From positions 127,752,375 through 127,816,374 of the forward strand of contig NC_133121.1 of NCBI RefSeq assembly GCF_033568475.1: a stretch of 64,000 nucleotides of DNA, read 5' to 3'. Origin of the DNA: Henckelia pumila. Lineage: Eukaryota > Streptophyta > Magnoliopsida > Lamiales > Gesneriaceae. This document shows positions 10,611 to 22,550 of this stretch, one piece after another. Made by a program: the position numbers and the translations under genes. Every line of letters begins with the position of its first letter. Position 1 is the stretch's first letter. Under the pieces are notes generated by a model. That model saw only the letters and a list, made by a program, of their open reading frames with translations. It searched no databases and was not told the DNA's origin.

Positions 10611-12154
10611 ATGGCCCTAGCTGAAGCAAGAGCTGCTTGGCAGAGAACTGCCAACCGATGTTTTGTGCAAGAAGACGCAAAAAGAGCACCAAAATTGGCT
10701 TGCTGCTCATCGGCACCACCTTCTGTCAAACAGACTGAAGCAGAGCTTCCAAGTGCCGGTGGTGGTCAAGAGATCCCCACCACATGCTCTATACCTTTTA
10801 ATCCGAAGCCTTCAGATTCTAACTTATCCCCGAGTTCAAGATGGTGGCTTCAGATGCAGCCAAACTATGGGTATCAGAAGGGATTGGTGGCTGAAAATCT
10901 TAATTACCTCGAACCTGGTAAGGAAACCTGTCAAATGTGTGATAGGTCAGAGATCCTTGTGAAGAAAGAAGATTATTTTGGTACCATTGATCAGAGCGAA
11001 CACACCACAGATTCCATTGATAATCAATGTAAAGTTTTTACCACTTGTGAAAAGAAAGATCTTATGTTTAAGGATGAAGAGTTTAAAGCTCTAGGTAATA
11101 AGGATTGCCACGAGCCTTATTTGAATTCTGAATTTCATTGGATGGGAACAGAGAAAAATATTCCGTGGTGGCGAACAACAGATACAGAAGAATTGGCTTT
11201 GTTAGTTTCACAAAGGTCGCATGACCTGGTACAAAATTGTGACCTTCCATTGCCACAGAACTCTTGTGTCAAGAAGGATATGGATGTTTATGTATATGGC
11301 TTTAGTAATGACGGAATTTCCACCTCATCTCCAGATCGTAAGTCGTTGAATGCTGGGGGTCACCACCATTTAACTGCTCATAAATATACGTCAAGCAGCC
11401 CAACTATCGGAGGTGTCCATAAAAGGCTTAGGATGTCTGCTGAAGTTAAGACGACAAGGTAATCTATTTTCTTTTGTCTTAAGTTAGTATATAGGGTTCT
11501 TTTTTGACGCATTCATGTATTGGATAACTTATCACTCTTTTGAATTTCCTTTGAAAGTTTGTGTGGTCTGGTCTGAATAAGGAGATTCTTGGAAGTTCTT
11601 GCACATCAGTTTTCTTGTGTGTTGATATACGTAGTCTTTATGTCAAGCATCGACTTTTGTGGCCTTAAATCAGGGATAGCTCAATGCAAGAAAGGATGTC
11701 AGACACGCAAACATTCGAGAATGGCTTGAAAAATGCTCAGCTGCTAGAAGCACTGCGTCATTCTCAAACACGAGCGAGGGAAGCCGAGAAAGCTGCGAAA
11801 CAAGCGACCGCGGAGAAGCAAGACGTTCTCAAGCTTGTTCTCAGGCAGGCATCACAGCTGTTCATGTATAGGCAATGGCTCCAACTTCTACAACTGGAGA
11901 ACATGTACATTCAGTTCAAGAACAACCACCCAGGTTCCACCGCTTTCCCAATAACATTACCATGGATCCCTCAAAGAACTGGGAAAATGATGAAAAGCGA
12001 GCAAAAACACGCCAGTAGAAAACGGAGCAAACGATCATGTCTCCATCTGTCCGATGTTAACAAATATGCGGTTGTTTTCGCTTTAGGGATGGGTTTAGTT
12101 GGTGCTGGATTTATACTGGGATGGACCATTGGGTGGCTTTTACCTGCTTGGTGA
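10611..12154 (+). CDS. Uncharacterised plant protein with coiled coil and C-terminal membrane anchor
   Basis: The exons are 10611-11458 and 11674-12154, giving 442 aa, with a clean GT-AG intron that splits an Arg codon. I do not recognise a named family. The N-terminus (MALAEARAAWQRTANRCF) looks amphipathic. The middle is polar, with blocks of aromatic residues that look conserved: SSRWWLQMQPNYGYQKGL near residues 75-95 and FHWMGTEKNIPWWRTTD near 175-195. After the splice site, residues 303-366 form a predicted coiled coil rich in Ala, Glu, Lys and Gln. A basic patch (SRKRSKRS, about 397-404) precedes a single hydrophobic segment at about 415-439 that ends three residues before the C-terminus. 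That layout is typical of tail-anchored membrane proteins with the bulk facing the cytosol; this is inference. The first ATG of the frame is used. Confidence 0.75.
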
Positions 12155-13360
12155 GTTTATCTGGATGCTTGCATCTTTCAGAATTTTGAGGATTTAGGTT
12201 TGCACAGCCTTTTTAAGATGGATTTCCCTCTATTCCATGTACATATTTGTATGCACGTGTTTATGTTTTCATGTGTGGTCTTCATTCTTTAGTGCGTACT
12301 GGTTTCTCCATGTTTGTGTATAATTTTAGTTAACATTCTGTTGATTCTGATATTTTTAGATATAAAAGAGTAATTGGCTAAAGAATTAATGTGAAGCATC
12401 ACATCTTGTTAGCATATATATAGAACTTATAGAGCGACTTATAATTTATCAATCGATGAGGTCCCAAGCCTGGAATGATTAGAAGATCGAGATCTAATTA
12501 ATTACTTAATTATAAAATGTATACTAATATAGAGAAATTGTAGAGTTCAACTTAGTATATGGGTATTACCCCATGATAGTTCTAATGTCCTATAATTTGA
12601 CACGTCAACAATATATTATTAATTACGCCTATGTGTAAAAATATGAACCATTGGATGTATGATTTGAGTATTATTCATATGCTAGTATCTCATCTACCGA
12701 AAAAATCATGGAACTAAAGGCGGGGGAGATTATGGAAAATTTCGTGGAGGTTACAATAAATAATAATGGTGGTAATAGATTATTAGATTACATGACAATT
12801 CAGTTTCATTTTAAATTGGAATTTTAATTTTAATCCGTTTTATTAGTTTGAAATGAATAACAATAAGATGGATCGGGCAAATTGCATCAAAAGAAAAATA
12901 TTTAAAAAGCGAAAAATCTCTCGTATAAAATCAAATATATTTAAAATCTATTTTTTTTAAAAAAAATCAAATATAAAACATCTTGAAAACTTTTGTTTGA
13001 GTTTAAAGGAGTTAAATATTCTTTGAATTTTTTTAAAAAAAGGATATAACAGTCCATAAATTATATAAAGGGTTTCATGATTTTTTTAGAATGTTAGAAG
13101 GGCCTAAAATGTTATTTTCTGTTATGTTTCCAATATTCAACTATCCAGTGGCTAATATGGGCCTTCAGCCCATAATCTTAGCCCGTTCCCGTGGTCCATT
13201 ATCCATATATGAAACCGTGTTCTCTTTTACACCCGATCCGGGAATCCAACCCGGATTTGAGCGAATATCTGAAGCCTGCCATTGAAAAGTGAGGTCGGAG
13301 CAGCGGGGAAGAACATCAAAACCAGGACAAAAAAATTAAGGCCTATAAAATCGATCAAAA
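12155..13360. other. Spacer with dispersed repeat copy B
   Basis: The first ~200 bp are probably the 3' UTR of the preceding gene. The rest is AT-rich and holds repeat copy B at 12541-12698. The last ~200 bp, richer in GC, are likely the promoter and leader of the B9 gene. Confidence 0.5.
12541..12698 (+). repeat. Dispersed ~165-bp repeat, copy B
   Basis: It has the same order of blocks as copy A: GTTCAACTTAGTATAT, TTCTAATGTCCTATAATTTG, CACGTCAACAATATAT, ATTAATTACGCCTATGTG, GAACCATTGGATG. It is the copy with the longest legible match to the others. Confidence 0.6.
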
Positions 13361-15571
13361 ATGCCGGTGATGGAAAGGCTGAGAATCTTCGTAGCCCAAG
13401 AGCCTGTTGTTGCCGCTTCTTGCCTCATCGCTGGCGTTGGTGAGTACTTAAAACTGTTTTTTGTATCAATTTGCGTATATCTACTGTAGATTCATCTATA
13501 TCTACGTGTTTTTTCAATTTGATTTGATGTCTTGCAAGGCCATGTTTACATTTATACGCTTTCTTGTTGCTTCATTTTGTTGCACTCATCAGTGGTTTTC
13601 GAATCAGATTCACGGATAATTTGAGTTGGGATTAAGAATTGGAGCTTTCCAGGGAAATATCATTTCTATCATGATGAAATTACTTTGTTTTCTTTCCTTT
13701 TTCCGTGGTAATTTTCTGTGAATTTGCTGAAGAAGGGAAAGATTGTAATAGTTTTTGAGGAGCAACCCTAATATCTTGACGGGAAACTGGAGCAAATTTC
13801 CATTTGTGACGGGCTGGAAGCTCTAGGTGACTCAACTAGAAGGATTATATTTTTGTTATTGATGACAATACAGATGGATTCATTGTGTTTTTCTTGTACC
13901 ACAATTTTGGGGAAAATCTGTGTGGGGTGCTGCTACTCTGTAAATCGGTGACGGTGGAGCGAACAGAATATTGCTGTCCTCTGTTTATATCAAATGTGGC
14001 AAAGTTTCGATAATATGCAGTGTGTATGAAATGTTTGTTGTTGCTGTATTCTTAGTATTTACAGCCTTTCAACTGAAGTGCTATAAATGATAGGGATTTA
14101 TCACTCTTGAGTTTTAAACCACAGTTGATTGAAGCATATTGCTGAACCTGTGTTTGATGCAAGCCATTGATATACTTTTACTATGTGAAGATCTAAATCA
14201 TCTTATTATTCTAATTTGAATGGTTGCAGGACTCTTCCTTCCGGCTGTAGTAAGGCCTATCTTGGATTCGCTGGAAACATCAAAGCAAGTACCACAGCCG
14301 GCTTTAAGTGATGTAAGTGAATTGCTTAATAGCCTTTCTAATTATCTTGCTAGATGTAGATCCTCTCCTGCTCTGATATTTTGGTAGAGCGTATTTTTGT
14401 TCTTAGGGTGATCATCCTCACCAGTGATGTTCGTGAAATATCAGTTATAACTTTTTAATAGTTTCAGTTTTCCATGTGCCTTGTAAATGCGTCCGTCCTG
14501 GAAGGAGACGGGTGTCATACATAACCTTCTGATGAAATGAAATTTATCGCATTTTCATGCAACGTTATTTCCTGTCAGCGCATATATGCTCTGGTTTTGT
14601 GGTGCTAGTGTGATTTTTTTGCATCTCTTGATTCCTATCAGCGCATATATGTTCTGGTTTGTGGTGCTAGTATTGTTTTCTTGCATCTCTTGAATTCTTT
14701 GTCGTCTGGTTGTTATTTGGCAATCACAATCAACATATTCAACCACGGTTGACCTTATAGTTATTGTAACACCCGCCCCCAAACACAATATATTGTTTGC
14801 TTATTTTTGTGAATTTGTCTCGTTTTCCAAGCAACACTGCTCTTAATGTTTGCTGTTGCATACACGTCGATACTTGTTATTTATGATAGTGCTACCAGTT
14901 TGATGTCTTTTGCTCTTGTCGTACTGGGAATGTGCTTGTGATGATGGTATGTTAAATTGAGTGAGACTTAGAAGCTTGAAGATGTATCAATTATCTATTC
15001 CAGAAATGTGGAAAATGGATATGGAGTGGTAGGGGTATCGAGGTCATGCTGTTAATTCTAGGGAGACCTACTTTGCTTTGTTTTTGAGATACAGTTGCAA
15101 TTAATGGAGGCACAGCCTGCATAAGTCATGGACAACAGGACATGCTGGCTGGCATAAAGAGGGGGGTATAGTTAGATGTCACGGTGTATACCTGTTTTAT
15201 TATCAGAGGCATCCTCAATCATATTCAATTATTTATGACATATCATTTAAGACTTATATATGCATGGCAAGCCTTTGCAAGAAAATGAAATTAACTGTTG
15301 ACGATAATTGCCCACGAATTAGTTTACTTCAGTCTTCAATTCACCTGCATTGGAGTACTGGGCCAAAATTATTTGATGATGCATGTGGACAAGTTTCCTG
15401 ACAACGTTTCATTTTTTCGTCTGGTTCTGCTTCATTAATTTCGCTTAATTTTTGGTAGTGATTTGCACAACTAAATAGTTTTAGCATTTATTTATCTTTT
15501 TCTAACAAATTGAATTTGCTCTTTCTTGTCTGCAGGTAGTTGCCGGTATGACCGGCAAGAAACAGGGTTGA
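13361..15571 (+). CDS. Complex I small subunit, B9/NDUFA3-type
   Basis: Three exons, 13361-13439, 14230-14312 and 15536-15571, encode 65 aa. All splice sites are GT-AG and the frame closes exactly (26 codons plus one base, then 27 and two-thirds codons, then 12 codons with stop). The product begins MPVMERLRIFVAQEPVVAAS, has one hydrophobic span at about residues 14-35 and ends GMTGKKQG. From memory it matches the 65-aa plant B9 subunit of mitochondrial NADH:ubiquinone oxidoreductase (Arabidopsis At2g46540). B9 is a single-pass accessory subunit of the membrane arm with no catalytic role. The coding DNA is only 198 bp in 2.2 kb, and the second intron alone is 1.2 kb. The exon split is unambiguous from the protein; the identity relies on recall of the family. 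Confidence 0.8.
14569..14694 (+). repeat. 63-bp tandem duplication in B9 intron 2
   Basis: Two adjacent copies share CAGCGCATATATG, TGTGGTGCTAGT and TTGCATCTCTTGA, with a period of 63 bp and a few differences. It is intronic and non-coding. Confidence 0.75.
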
Positions 15572-16077
15572 GAATTTGAGACAGATGTAAGATCATGCGT
15601 AACCCGCAACGTCTCTAGCTCTGTTTGTTTTTCCTTGCCATTTTGATCGGAGACTTGAATAAATATTTGGACATCTTATGGTGGTGTCGTGTATTTGAAA
15701 ATGAGTGTGTAAAAGGTGATACATATGGTTCATTTGCTATTCCTAGCATTGATATTTTAATCTTTTGTGCTTTTTCCATAATGTTTTGACTATCATGGGC
15801 TGCCTTTATTTCCCTTTTCTTTTTTAAAAATCATCTCACAGTTTTGACCAACGAACATGGTTATCGTGGACCCCATATGGATTTGAGGTGATTTTCCATC
15901 GAGCTATATCTGTTGTCGTTATTCTTGTGCGAGACTTTCTTTAGCAAGAAATAAGCTTTTATTATATGAATATATATATTATATATAGGGTACATTATGA
16001 TTACAAAATGCAAAGCTTTACATTGTTAGGCAACAGATGAGATGTTCAAATACTAGTATACTACTTCAAACTGGACA
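15572..16077. other. Convergent intergenic region
   Basis: The 506 bp between the stop codons of two convergent genes hold both 3' UTRs. Nothing else is recognised apart from an AT dinucleotide stretch near 15965-15990. Confidence 0.6.
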
Positions 16078-17371
16078 TTACTTCTGCGATTTCTTGGCAC
16101 TCTTCCACGGTATAACTTGCTTTATACCTTCATATATAGCAGCCTGAAAACAAGACCAAAACGTAATACAAAAAATAAAAATAAAAAATCCAGCTTTAGA
16201 TTCTGTATAGCATTTTTGGAGCGCGATCATGAAAAGGGCAAACAATAATTTTTATTTTGCCACCGAGTTAATTCTTTAAATTTTAGAGTTGTCACGCGGG
16301 CCACAAAAGCAGAAACATATACCCACCCAGCATTTATTTTCTTGCACGTTAAGCCCCAGTGCCCCACTATTCAATTTTTAACCTACTCAAATTATTGCTA
16401 AAATTTCTTGGTGAGTGAAAAGTCCACGGTTTACCGACTGATCCAGGACCACCTAATCGCCGCCACAATGTAATTTTCCGACTTGCTTTTTGTCATGTCG
16501 AATAGTTTCTTTTAACTTTTATTTCATTCATAGTATACTCCCCTCCAAGATTTTAATTTTAGTCTAGAACAATTAGGTAGTCAAAAAAATCAATTTCTGT
16601 CGAGCAAGAGACGAGTCTAACAAAATTGATTCGTAAAAAAAGCGAAACTTACCCAGAGTTTAGTGCGAGTGGTTGGCCTATCAGAGATGGTGGAGATGCT
16701 CGCAAGTCTTTTCAGCTTCCCCTCCATCTTCACCTTCTTGCAGCTCTCAGTGTCACTGTCGCAGCCAGCGACGGAGTACACCGGCGAGAAGTACCCAACA
16801 ACGTCTCCGCCAAATTCCCTTTTACCACCCCTCCACTTCAAATTCGTCCTGCTCAAAAACCCATTCGCCGGCGTTCGCCTCCCATTGATCTTCTTCCCAA
16901 TCCACATATCGTCCACCGCACTCTCAGGGCTGGCGCTGCTGTAACTGTCGAAGGAATCGTGGTTCTCCCTGAAGATTCTGAAAGAAGAGAACTTGGGGCG
17001 AGAGAGATTGTAAGGGCCGTCGAGAACCGTGGTCGGGGAGGGCGTCTTGGTGATCAACGGCATCCGGCACGGTGGAAGCTCCAAGAATTTGGCCTCCGGC
17101 TCGTGTAGAGCGATGAGAGCTGTGCAGAGTCGAGGCTTTCCGGGCTCCTCCTCCCATTTGAACGGCACAGACACCGACGCCTGCAGCGGCGGAGTCGCCG
17201 TACCTGAAAACCATGGAATGTTCGGAAGCAGAAATAGATTAATATTAAAATTAAAGAAGCATCACTGGTTAATTTCAACTTCATTTTGTTTGCTATACCT
17301 GAGCGCTGAGGTGACATTTTATTCATCAATGGAAGCTTTGGTGTGAGAAATACAGTGGAATAGTCTTCCAT
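16078..17371 (-). CDS. DUF688-like plant protein, three exons
   Basis: On the minus strand the exons are 17371-17299, 17203-16653 and 16143-16078, giving 229 aa. Donors read GTATAG and GTAAGT, acceptors end in CAG, and the phases close. The family signature TATPPLQASVSVPFKWEEEP (26-45) lies just after the first intron. The last exon adds the conserved C-terminus AAIYEGIKQVIPW, followed by a Lys-rich end. Between them the chain is Ser/Pro-rich and probably disordered. No enzymatic motif is visible and no function is known to me for the family. The ATG at 17371 (MEDYS) has G at +4 and a purine at -3. An in-frame ATG at 17410 is in poorer context and would add 13 residues. A single-exon reading of the middle exon would lose both conserved ends. 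Confidence 0.85.
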
Positions 17372-17659
17372 TGCCTCTGTGGATTCGCTTTGGTTGAGCT
17401 GTTTTAACATGGGGGGATTTAAACAAGGGACATTTTAGAGAAGGGACCATTTTTTGGACCAAGTGGGGCTGCACAATATACATATTTAATTTCACCTATG
17501 TATATACAATTTTGATATAGTGAGAACTTATCATGTATACTTATGTATGTATCTGTTAATGTGATGTTCATTTATTGGAGGTAGAGGATGTTACGCCAGC
17601 GGTGCACACAAAAGTGCACATCATGTGTGCTCCTAATATCAAATATATATATATATGAG

Positions 17660-17811
17660 TTTTCAGCTGCCCAACAATTCCTACTCACTTCGTCCCCGAC
17701 CATTGGTATCGGGTTTTAGTGATTTTTTTTTTGAATTTTCACATCACTAAAACACGATACCGAGTTTTAGTGGTCGAAAACGAGTTGGACATCATTGGTT
17801 AGACAGTTGAA
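17660..17811. mobile_element. Foldback MITE in an AT-dinucleotide tract
   Basis: The ends TTTTCAGCTGCCCAAC and GTTAGACAGTTGAA are imperfect inverted repeats. Toward the centre GGTATCGGGTTTTAGTGA faces TCACTAAAACACGATACC. It is flanked on both sides by TATATA runs, so the target site looks like (TA)n. Confidence 0.6.
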
Positions 17812-18220
17812 TATATATATATATATATCTTACTATATTATTAAGCGACGTGTCTTATAAAAACTGCTTTAAGAGTTTTGGTAATTTTTTTAAAATTTTC
17901 CATTATACCCCATGCACATCGTACCCCATACTAGCTGACAAAAAACTCTCTTTGTGTCACATTTCTTCCATCTTTCTCATTGGTTTTGCCTCCAACCTCC
18001 TTCCTCCTTTTCCATTTTTTTTTCTCTGTAAATCTCAAATTTCCTCTGCCGACACCTTTATCAAATTGAAATTTTTACCAAATTATATATTTACGAAAAA
18101 CGCATCGAGTATGCCATTGTTGTTTGTATTTAATAGTATTTTATTATTGTTCTTCTCGTCGTCTATCCATCCGGTCCCATTTTCAAAATCCATAAATAAC
18201 TTCGTGTGGCCTTACCGACC

Positions 18221-18375
18221 AATCTGGTTAATGAGATCCTACCTTAGGTATTGTCCAAATCATGAATCTAATGATCTATATTTGAACACATAAACATAAT
18301 TGATGTTGAAGAGTTAACGTGATAAATCATTGAATCATTAAATTAACAATTAGGATAATACATTGAATTCAACCT
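18221..18375 (-). repeat. Dispersed ~165-bp repeat, copy C
   Basis: In reverse orientation to copies A and B. It opens with CTGGTTAATGAGATCCTA, as copy D does, then ACACATAAACATAATTGATG and GATAAATCATTG, and ends GAATTCAACC. It is the most diverged of the four in its centre. Confidence 0.5.
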
Positions 18376-19464
18376 TCTAATCCATTCACTTAAAAGTAAT
18401 TAATTTGCTAGAGTTATGCTTCGTGTGCGCGTTCATTCGATTACATACACAAGTAATACAAAACTCTTATTGAGAATATATTTCTTCACATTTTCTCCTG
18501 CCCTTGATGCAATGCATTGACATTTTCAAATTTCACTCCGTCAAGTTGATTGTGCGTGCATGTCTAGTTATGGTCAGTCAATATGGTGTGTAGATTTTAA
18601 TATGTTAGCATTTATTAGTTGTTATCGAAATCAAGAGTAATTTTAGAGCCACGGAAAGAGAAAAATTGAAGACGTTATCATTGCTAAATTATGATGATGT
18701 TCTTTCTTCCTATTTACTTACCCGATTCCAAAATAAGAAAAATCAATTAGTGAAATGAACCCCCCAAAAAAAAATTAGAGTTACTAGAAGAGTAGAATCC
18801 AGCCACATATTTGGTTTATTTTGTTTTTGAGTGAACTCGACAGAATAATTCTACATTGAAAAGCGATCGTTAGAGTTGGTGTAGAAGCTATCGTATTTTT
18901 CATCTATTGACTCGCACATTGTAATTTGTATTACGTGACCAAAATAATCAACCGTAGCAATTTACATTTCTTGGATCAAGAGTTAAGAGCACTGTCCATG
19001 TATATATATGATCGTAAACTTACATGATTTATGATAATGACCATACTTAATTACTATTGAGCATCATCGTTTTGTTTATTCGACAAGACAAAGAAATGAA
19101 GATAAAATTTTAGCCACATTTTTATCGACGGATCGTAGGAACAAAGATGGCCACAAGATTTCATGTGTAGGCATATATAATTCTACAGTAAGTTAGAAGT
19201 TACGAGACATCTGAGCCATTAAATACGATGTTTACTTTGCTGGCCACTGCAGACATATGTGTCATGCTACGTGCTCTTTCTATTCAATGGCATGAAAGAG
19301 ACTCCCTTTATTCGATCTCTTGGTTTACGCCAAATTATTGATCGGAAGATTCACTTAACAATCAGATTCAGTCCAGCTAGTGTATTTGATGTAACACCGT
19401 CTCGTAAATTATTGTTCTTAACGTGAAAGTATGTGTGTTTGGACTTTGGATCTATAATAAATGA

Positions 19465-19510
19465 GAATTGAAATTGAAATTGAAATTGAAATTGAAATTG
19501 AAATTGAAAT
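19465..19510 (+). repeat. Microsatellite (ATTGAA)n
   Basis: About seven to eight uninterrupted hexamers ATTGAA, followed by degenerating copies. The minus strand reads as an artefactual Phe-Gln repeat. Confidence 0.85.
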
Positions 19511-20223
19511 AAATTAAAATTGGATTTGGATTTGTATTTGAATTTCAAATCCATGAAATTGAAATTTTATTTTGGTGTTTGATAAGAATTTAAAATATAA
19601 TAGTGTGAATTGATAATATAACATTTTTAATAAATAATATTTTATAAAATTTACAAAGAAAACTTGAAATCTATTAATAAGTTATATAAATATGGATAGG
19701 ATTAATACGTCTCACGGATAAAGATTTGTACTCCATTTTTTTATATATCACTGGAACAACGAAGAATTGAAGATAGTTTTGTATTTGGAGAAATTAATTT
19801 TTATTTTTTTAAAATGGAAAAATTGAGAGAATTCGGGATTCTTGTATATGCTGTGGTGGCGTTTTGCATTGCCATGCATGCTTTGCATACATCACAGCCA
19901 GAGAAAAATACTAAATATTGGAGAGGGAGGAATAAATGAATCGAGGCTTCTACTCGTCTCTGTTGAAATCATCCACCTTATGACATTTATTTCATTATAT
20001 TTATTTAATTTATCATATTATTCTGTTATTAATTTTCAATTAAATATGCCAAGTCAATAAAGGAGTAAAGTCGAAGTACCTTTGTTTATGGCTTTATTTA
20101 GATTTCCTTTTTTTAAGTTTGTAAACTCTTAATGATGCTTGATTTGATATGTAATCATGTATCCTTTTGCCATTAGCTAATGTAATTAATGCTTGCTCCC
20201 ATCCCCAAGTATACGAGGATATG

Positions 20224-20371
20224 TCGATGCCACCCTGAGGGTAGTACCCTCAGGGTGGTGTGTCAGTTTATTATTGGCCACTCATGTGGGACCCACACAT
20301 GGGTCCCACAAAAGTGGCCAATAAAAAACTGACACGATGCTACCCTGAGTGTACCCTCAGGGTAGCATCGA
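20224..20371. mobile_element. Palindromic MITE with nested hairpins (148 bp)
   Basis: It starts TCGATGCCACCCTGAGGGTA and ends TACCCTCAGGGTAGCATCGA. The arms continue through GTCAGTTT, TTGGCCACT and GTGGGACCCA with only small differences, so nearly the whole element folds on itself. Each end also contains its own CCCTGAGGGTA-type mini-palindrome. It is non-coding. A TA-type target site is possible but was not proven. Confidence 0.7.
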
Positions 20372-22362
20372 ATTATCCAGTATACGGTAATCATTGCAAT
20401 TAAGTGGTCTTTCACTTTATAATTATTAACCTAACTACCTACCCTCTTCACACCTTTTATAATATAATAGTGGTATTATTATAATTATTAGATAAAAAAT
20501 TATGAAATATAATTTTCATAAAGACAATAAGAAATAGGGTGTCAGTGTGTTTATATCGTTGTGGGGAAACATGAGTTGATCTAAATTTTTTGGTTCCTTT
20601 CTACTTTGGTGAATAACAGTCCCAAGTCCATTACTATGATTTCTTTAAAACCAAGAAATATTGATATGAACAACATATGTCTTTTCTTGTCTTTTCTTGT
20701 CTTGTATTGTTTCCACAATTTTATCCAAGCAAACAAGCTCAAAGTACCTAACAAAGTTGGAAGTACAGACAGGCCCATATTGCTTATTCCACCACAAAAT
20801 GAGTTTTTGTTGTTTGGGCTAATTATTGGTCTATAATCATTTGGGCTTCTTCTTTATGGTTAATTACAAAGTGGGCTACAGCAAACTCGTCTCTCGAGAT
20901 CAGAATAAATGATGTTTTTTTATCACGTTTGGACCAGGTTTTTTTACGGGTTTCGGGATCAGATTTCAAATCGTACACATCTTATGTTTATAGAATTAAA
21001 TTTTTTATATTAATAGAGAGGTGATCAATTTTTAATTTACACCAATTTAATCACTCAAAAAATGAAATTATTTAGTTACGCATTAAAAAAGAAACATATG
21101 GTAGATGGGTTGCGAGTAATATTTCATATCAGATCCCGAAAGTCGATATTTAAAAATTATTAATCAAGTTCTCCCGAGAGGTATTAAAGTTATCGAAGTA
21201 GATAAATACTTTGTCGGTGGTCAGATATTTCATTTTTCTACAAACACTTTTTGGACTAGCATTTTATACAAGACTTGTCCAATACAATTTATTTTACTAC
21301 ATTGATTTGCAGGCTATTGCGTTAGTTCGAGAGTTTAGTAGCGGCCGCGGGTTTGCCCACCTCATAAAAAAATTATTAATCAGATTAAATGGCTTTGTTT
21401 CTCCGGTTGAAGAAATTTCCCCTTGATTTTAATATTTGATGAAATATTTTGATTGAAAATATAAAAGAGAGGAAAATAATGATTGTAATATCAATTGAGC
21501 ATGAAAATTGGCGAGAAAGTTAGCCCAGATTATACAAACTGCCAAATACTTTTTTTTTTTTTTTTTTGAGAAAGCCAAATACCCTTTTGAATAACTTACA
21601 AAAACATCTATCACAAAGCCCAGAATCGTCTATGCCGTCATTAATATCGGTACATTAAATATATCATCAATTAATTATTATAAAGATGAAATAGTAGAAA
21701 TAAAATGAACATTATTAAATAATAAGAATAGTAATTTTTTTTGAGTACATAAGAATAGTAATTTTGACCCGCCAATTAAAATTTAAATGGATGTGTTGTT
21801 TTATTGGATTGTACTTTGGTTCCCGGGGTACAATACATGCTGCGCCCATCTATCTCATCTCATCTTAATTCTTGTCGTGCTAAATGTAGTAGGAGAATAA
21901 TTGTTTGGGTGAATAAATTTTCTGAAAAGCATATTATTCTCATATGAAATTTAATTATCTCAATAATCACGAAACATTTTTACTTGGAACTGTTTATTTT
22001 GAGTAGGATTTATAATTCTATATGTATGCCATATTCTATTTTTTTCTTCTAATTATTTCGTTAATTTTTTTTTCAAATTAAAATTATAAATTAGTTTAAC
22101 TTGTGTTTCGAAAGATGGATCTGAAATCAATGGATTTCGATTATGGTTTCATTAATAACAATAAAACAATATATCAAATTTTAAAACCTATACATTATTT
22201 ATTTACACATTATTAGTTATTATCATGCATGGATTAGAGTTGATTTCAAATGACATCATTATTGGATGAACTTGAAATCATTCAAATTAAAATGAAATAC
22301 TCATATAAGCATTGGACAAATGTGCTATTTTAAAAAAATAAACCCCTCTTTATAATGTTTTA

Positions 22363-22550
22363 AGGGTGATCCTATGCTACATCGGGTGAAACACTTCCTA
22401 TCTTTTCTTCACATGTTCACACAAACATCACGTTAAATAACAAAAAAAATTATAGACGGGATCCACATGATTTTTTTATTGAGTTGTTTGCGCGAACATT
22501 TCAATAAAAACACAAAAAAGTGTATTTCACCAACTGTAACATAAAGTCTC
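22363..22550. mobile_element. MITE-like inverted repeat
   Basis: The left end GTGATCCTATGCTACATC and inner GGTGAAACACTT face AAGTGTATTTCACC and TGTAACATAAAGTCTC on the right. The arms are about 35 bases with several mismatches and the interior is AT-rich. Confidence 0.45.

Noticed and set aside
17828-18567. Possible Helitron starting TCTTACTATATTATTAAG and ending CTAG at 18564
   Set aside because: The start looks right, but no subterminal hairpin precedes the CTAG, and a dispersed repeat copy lies between.
19351-19554. Phe-Gln repeat protein on the minus strand
   Set aside because: It is only the translation of the ATTGAA microsatellite.
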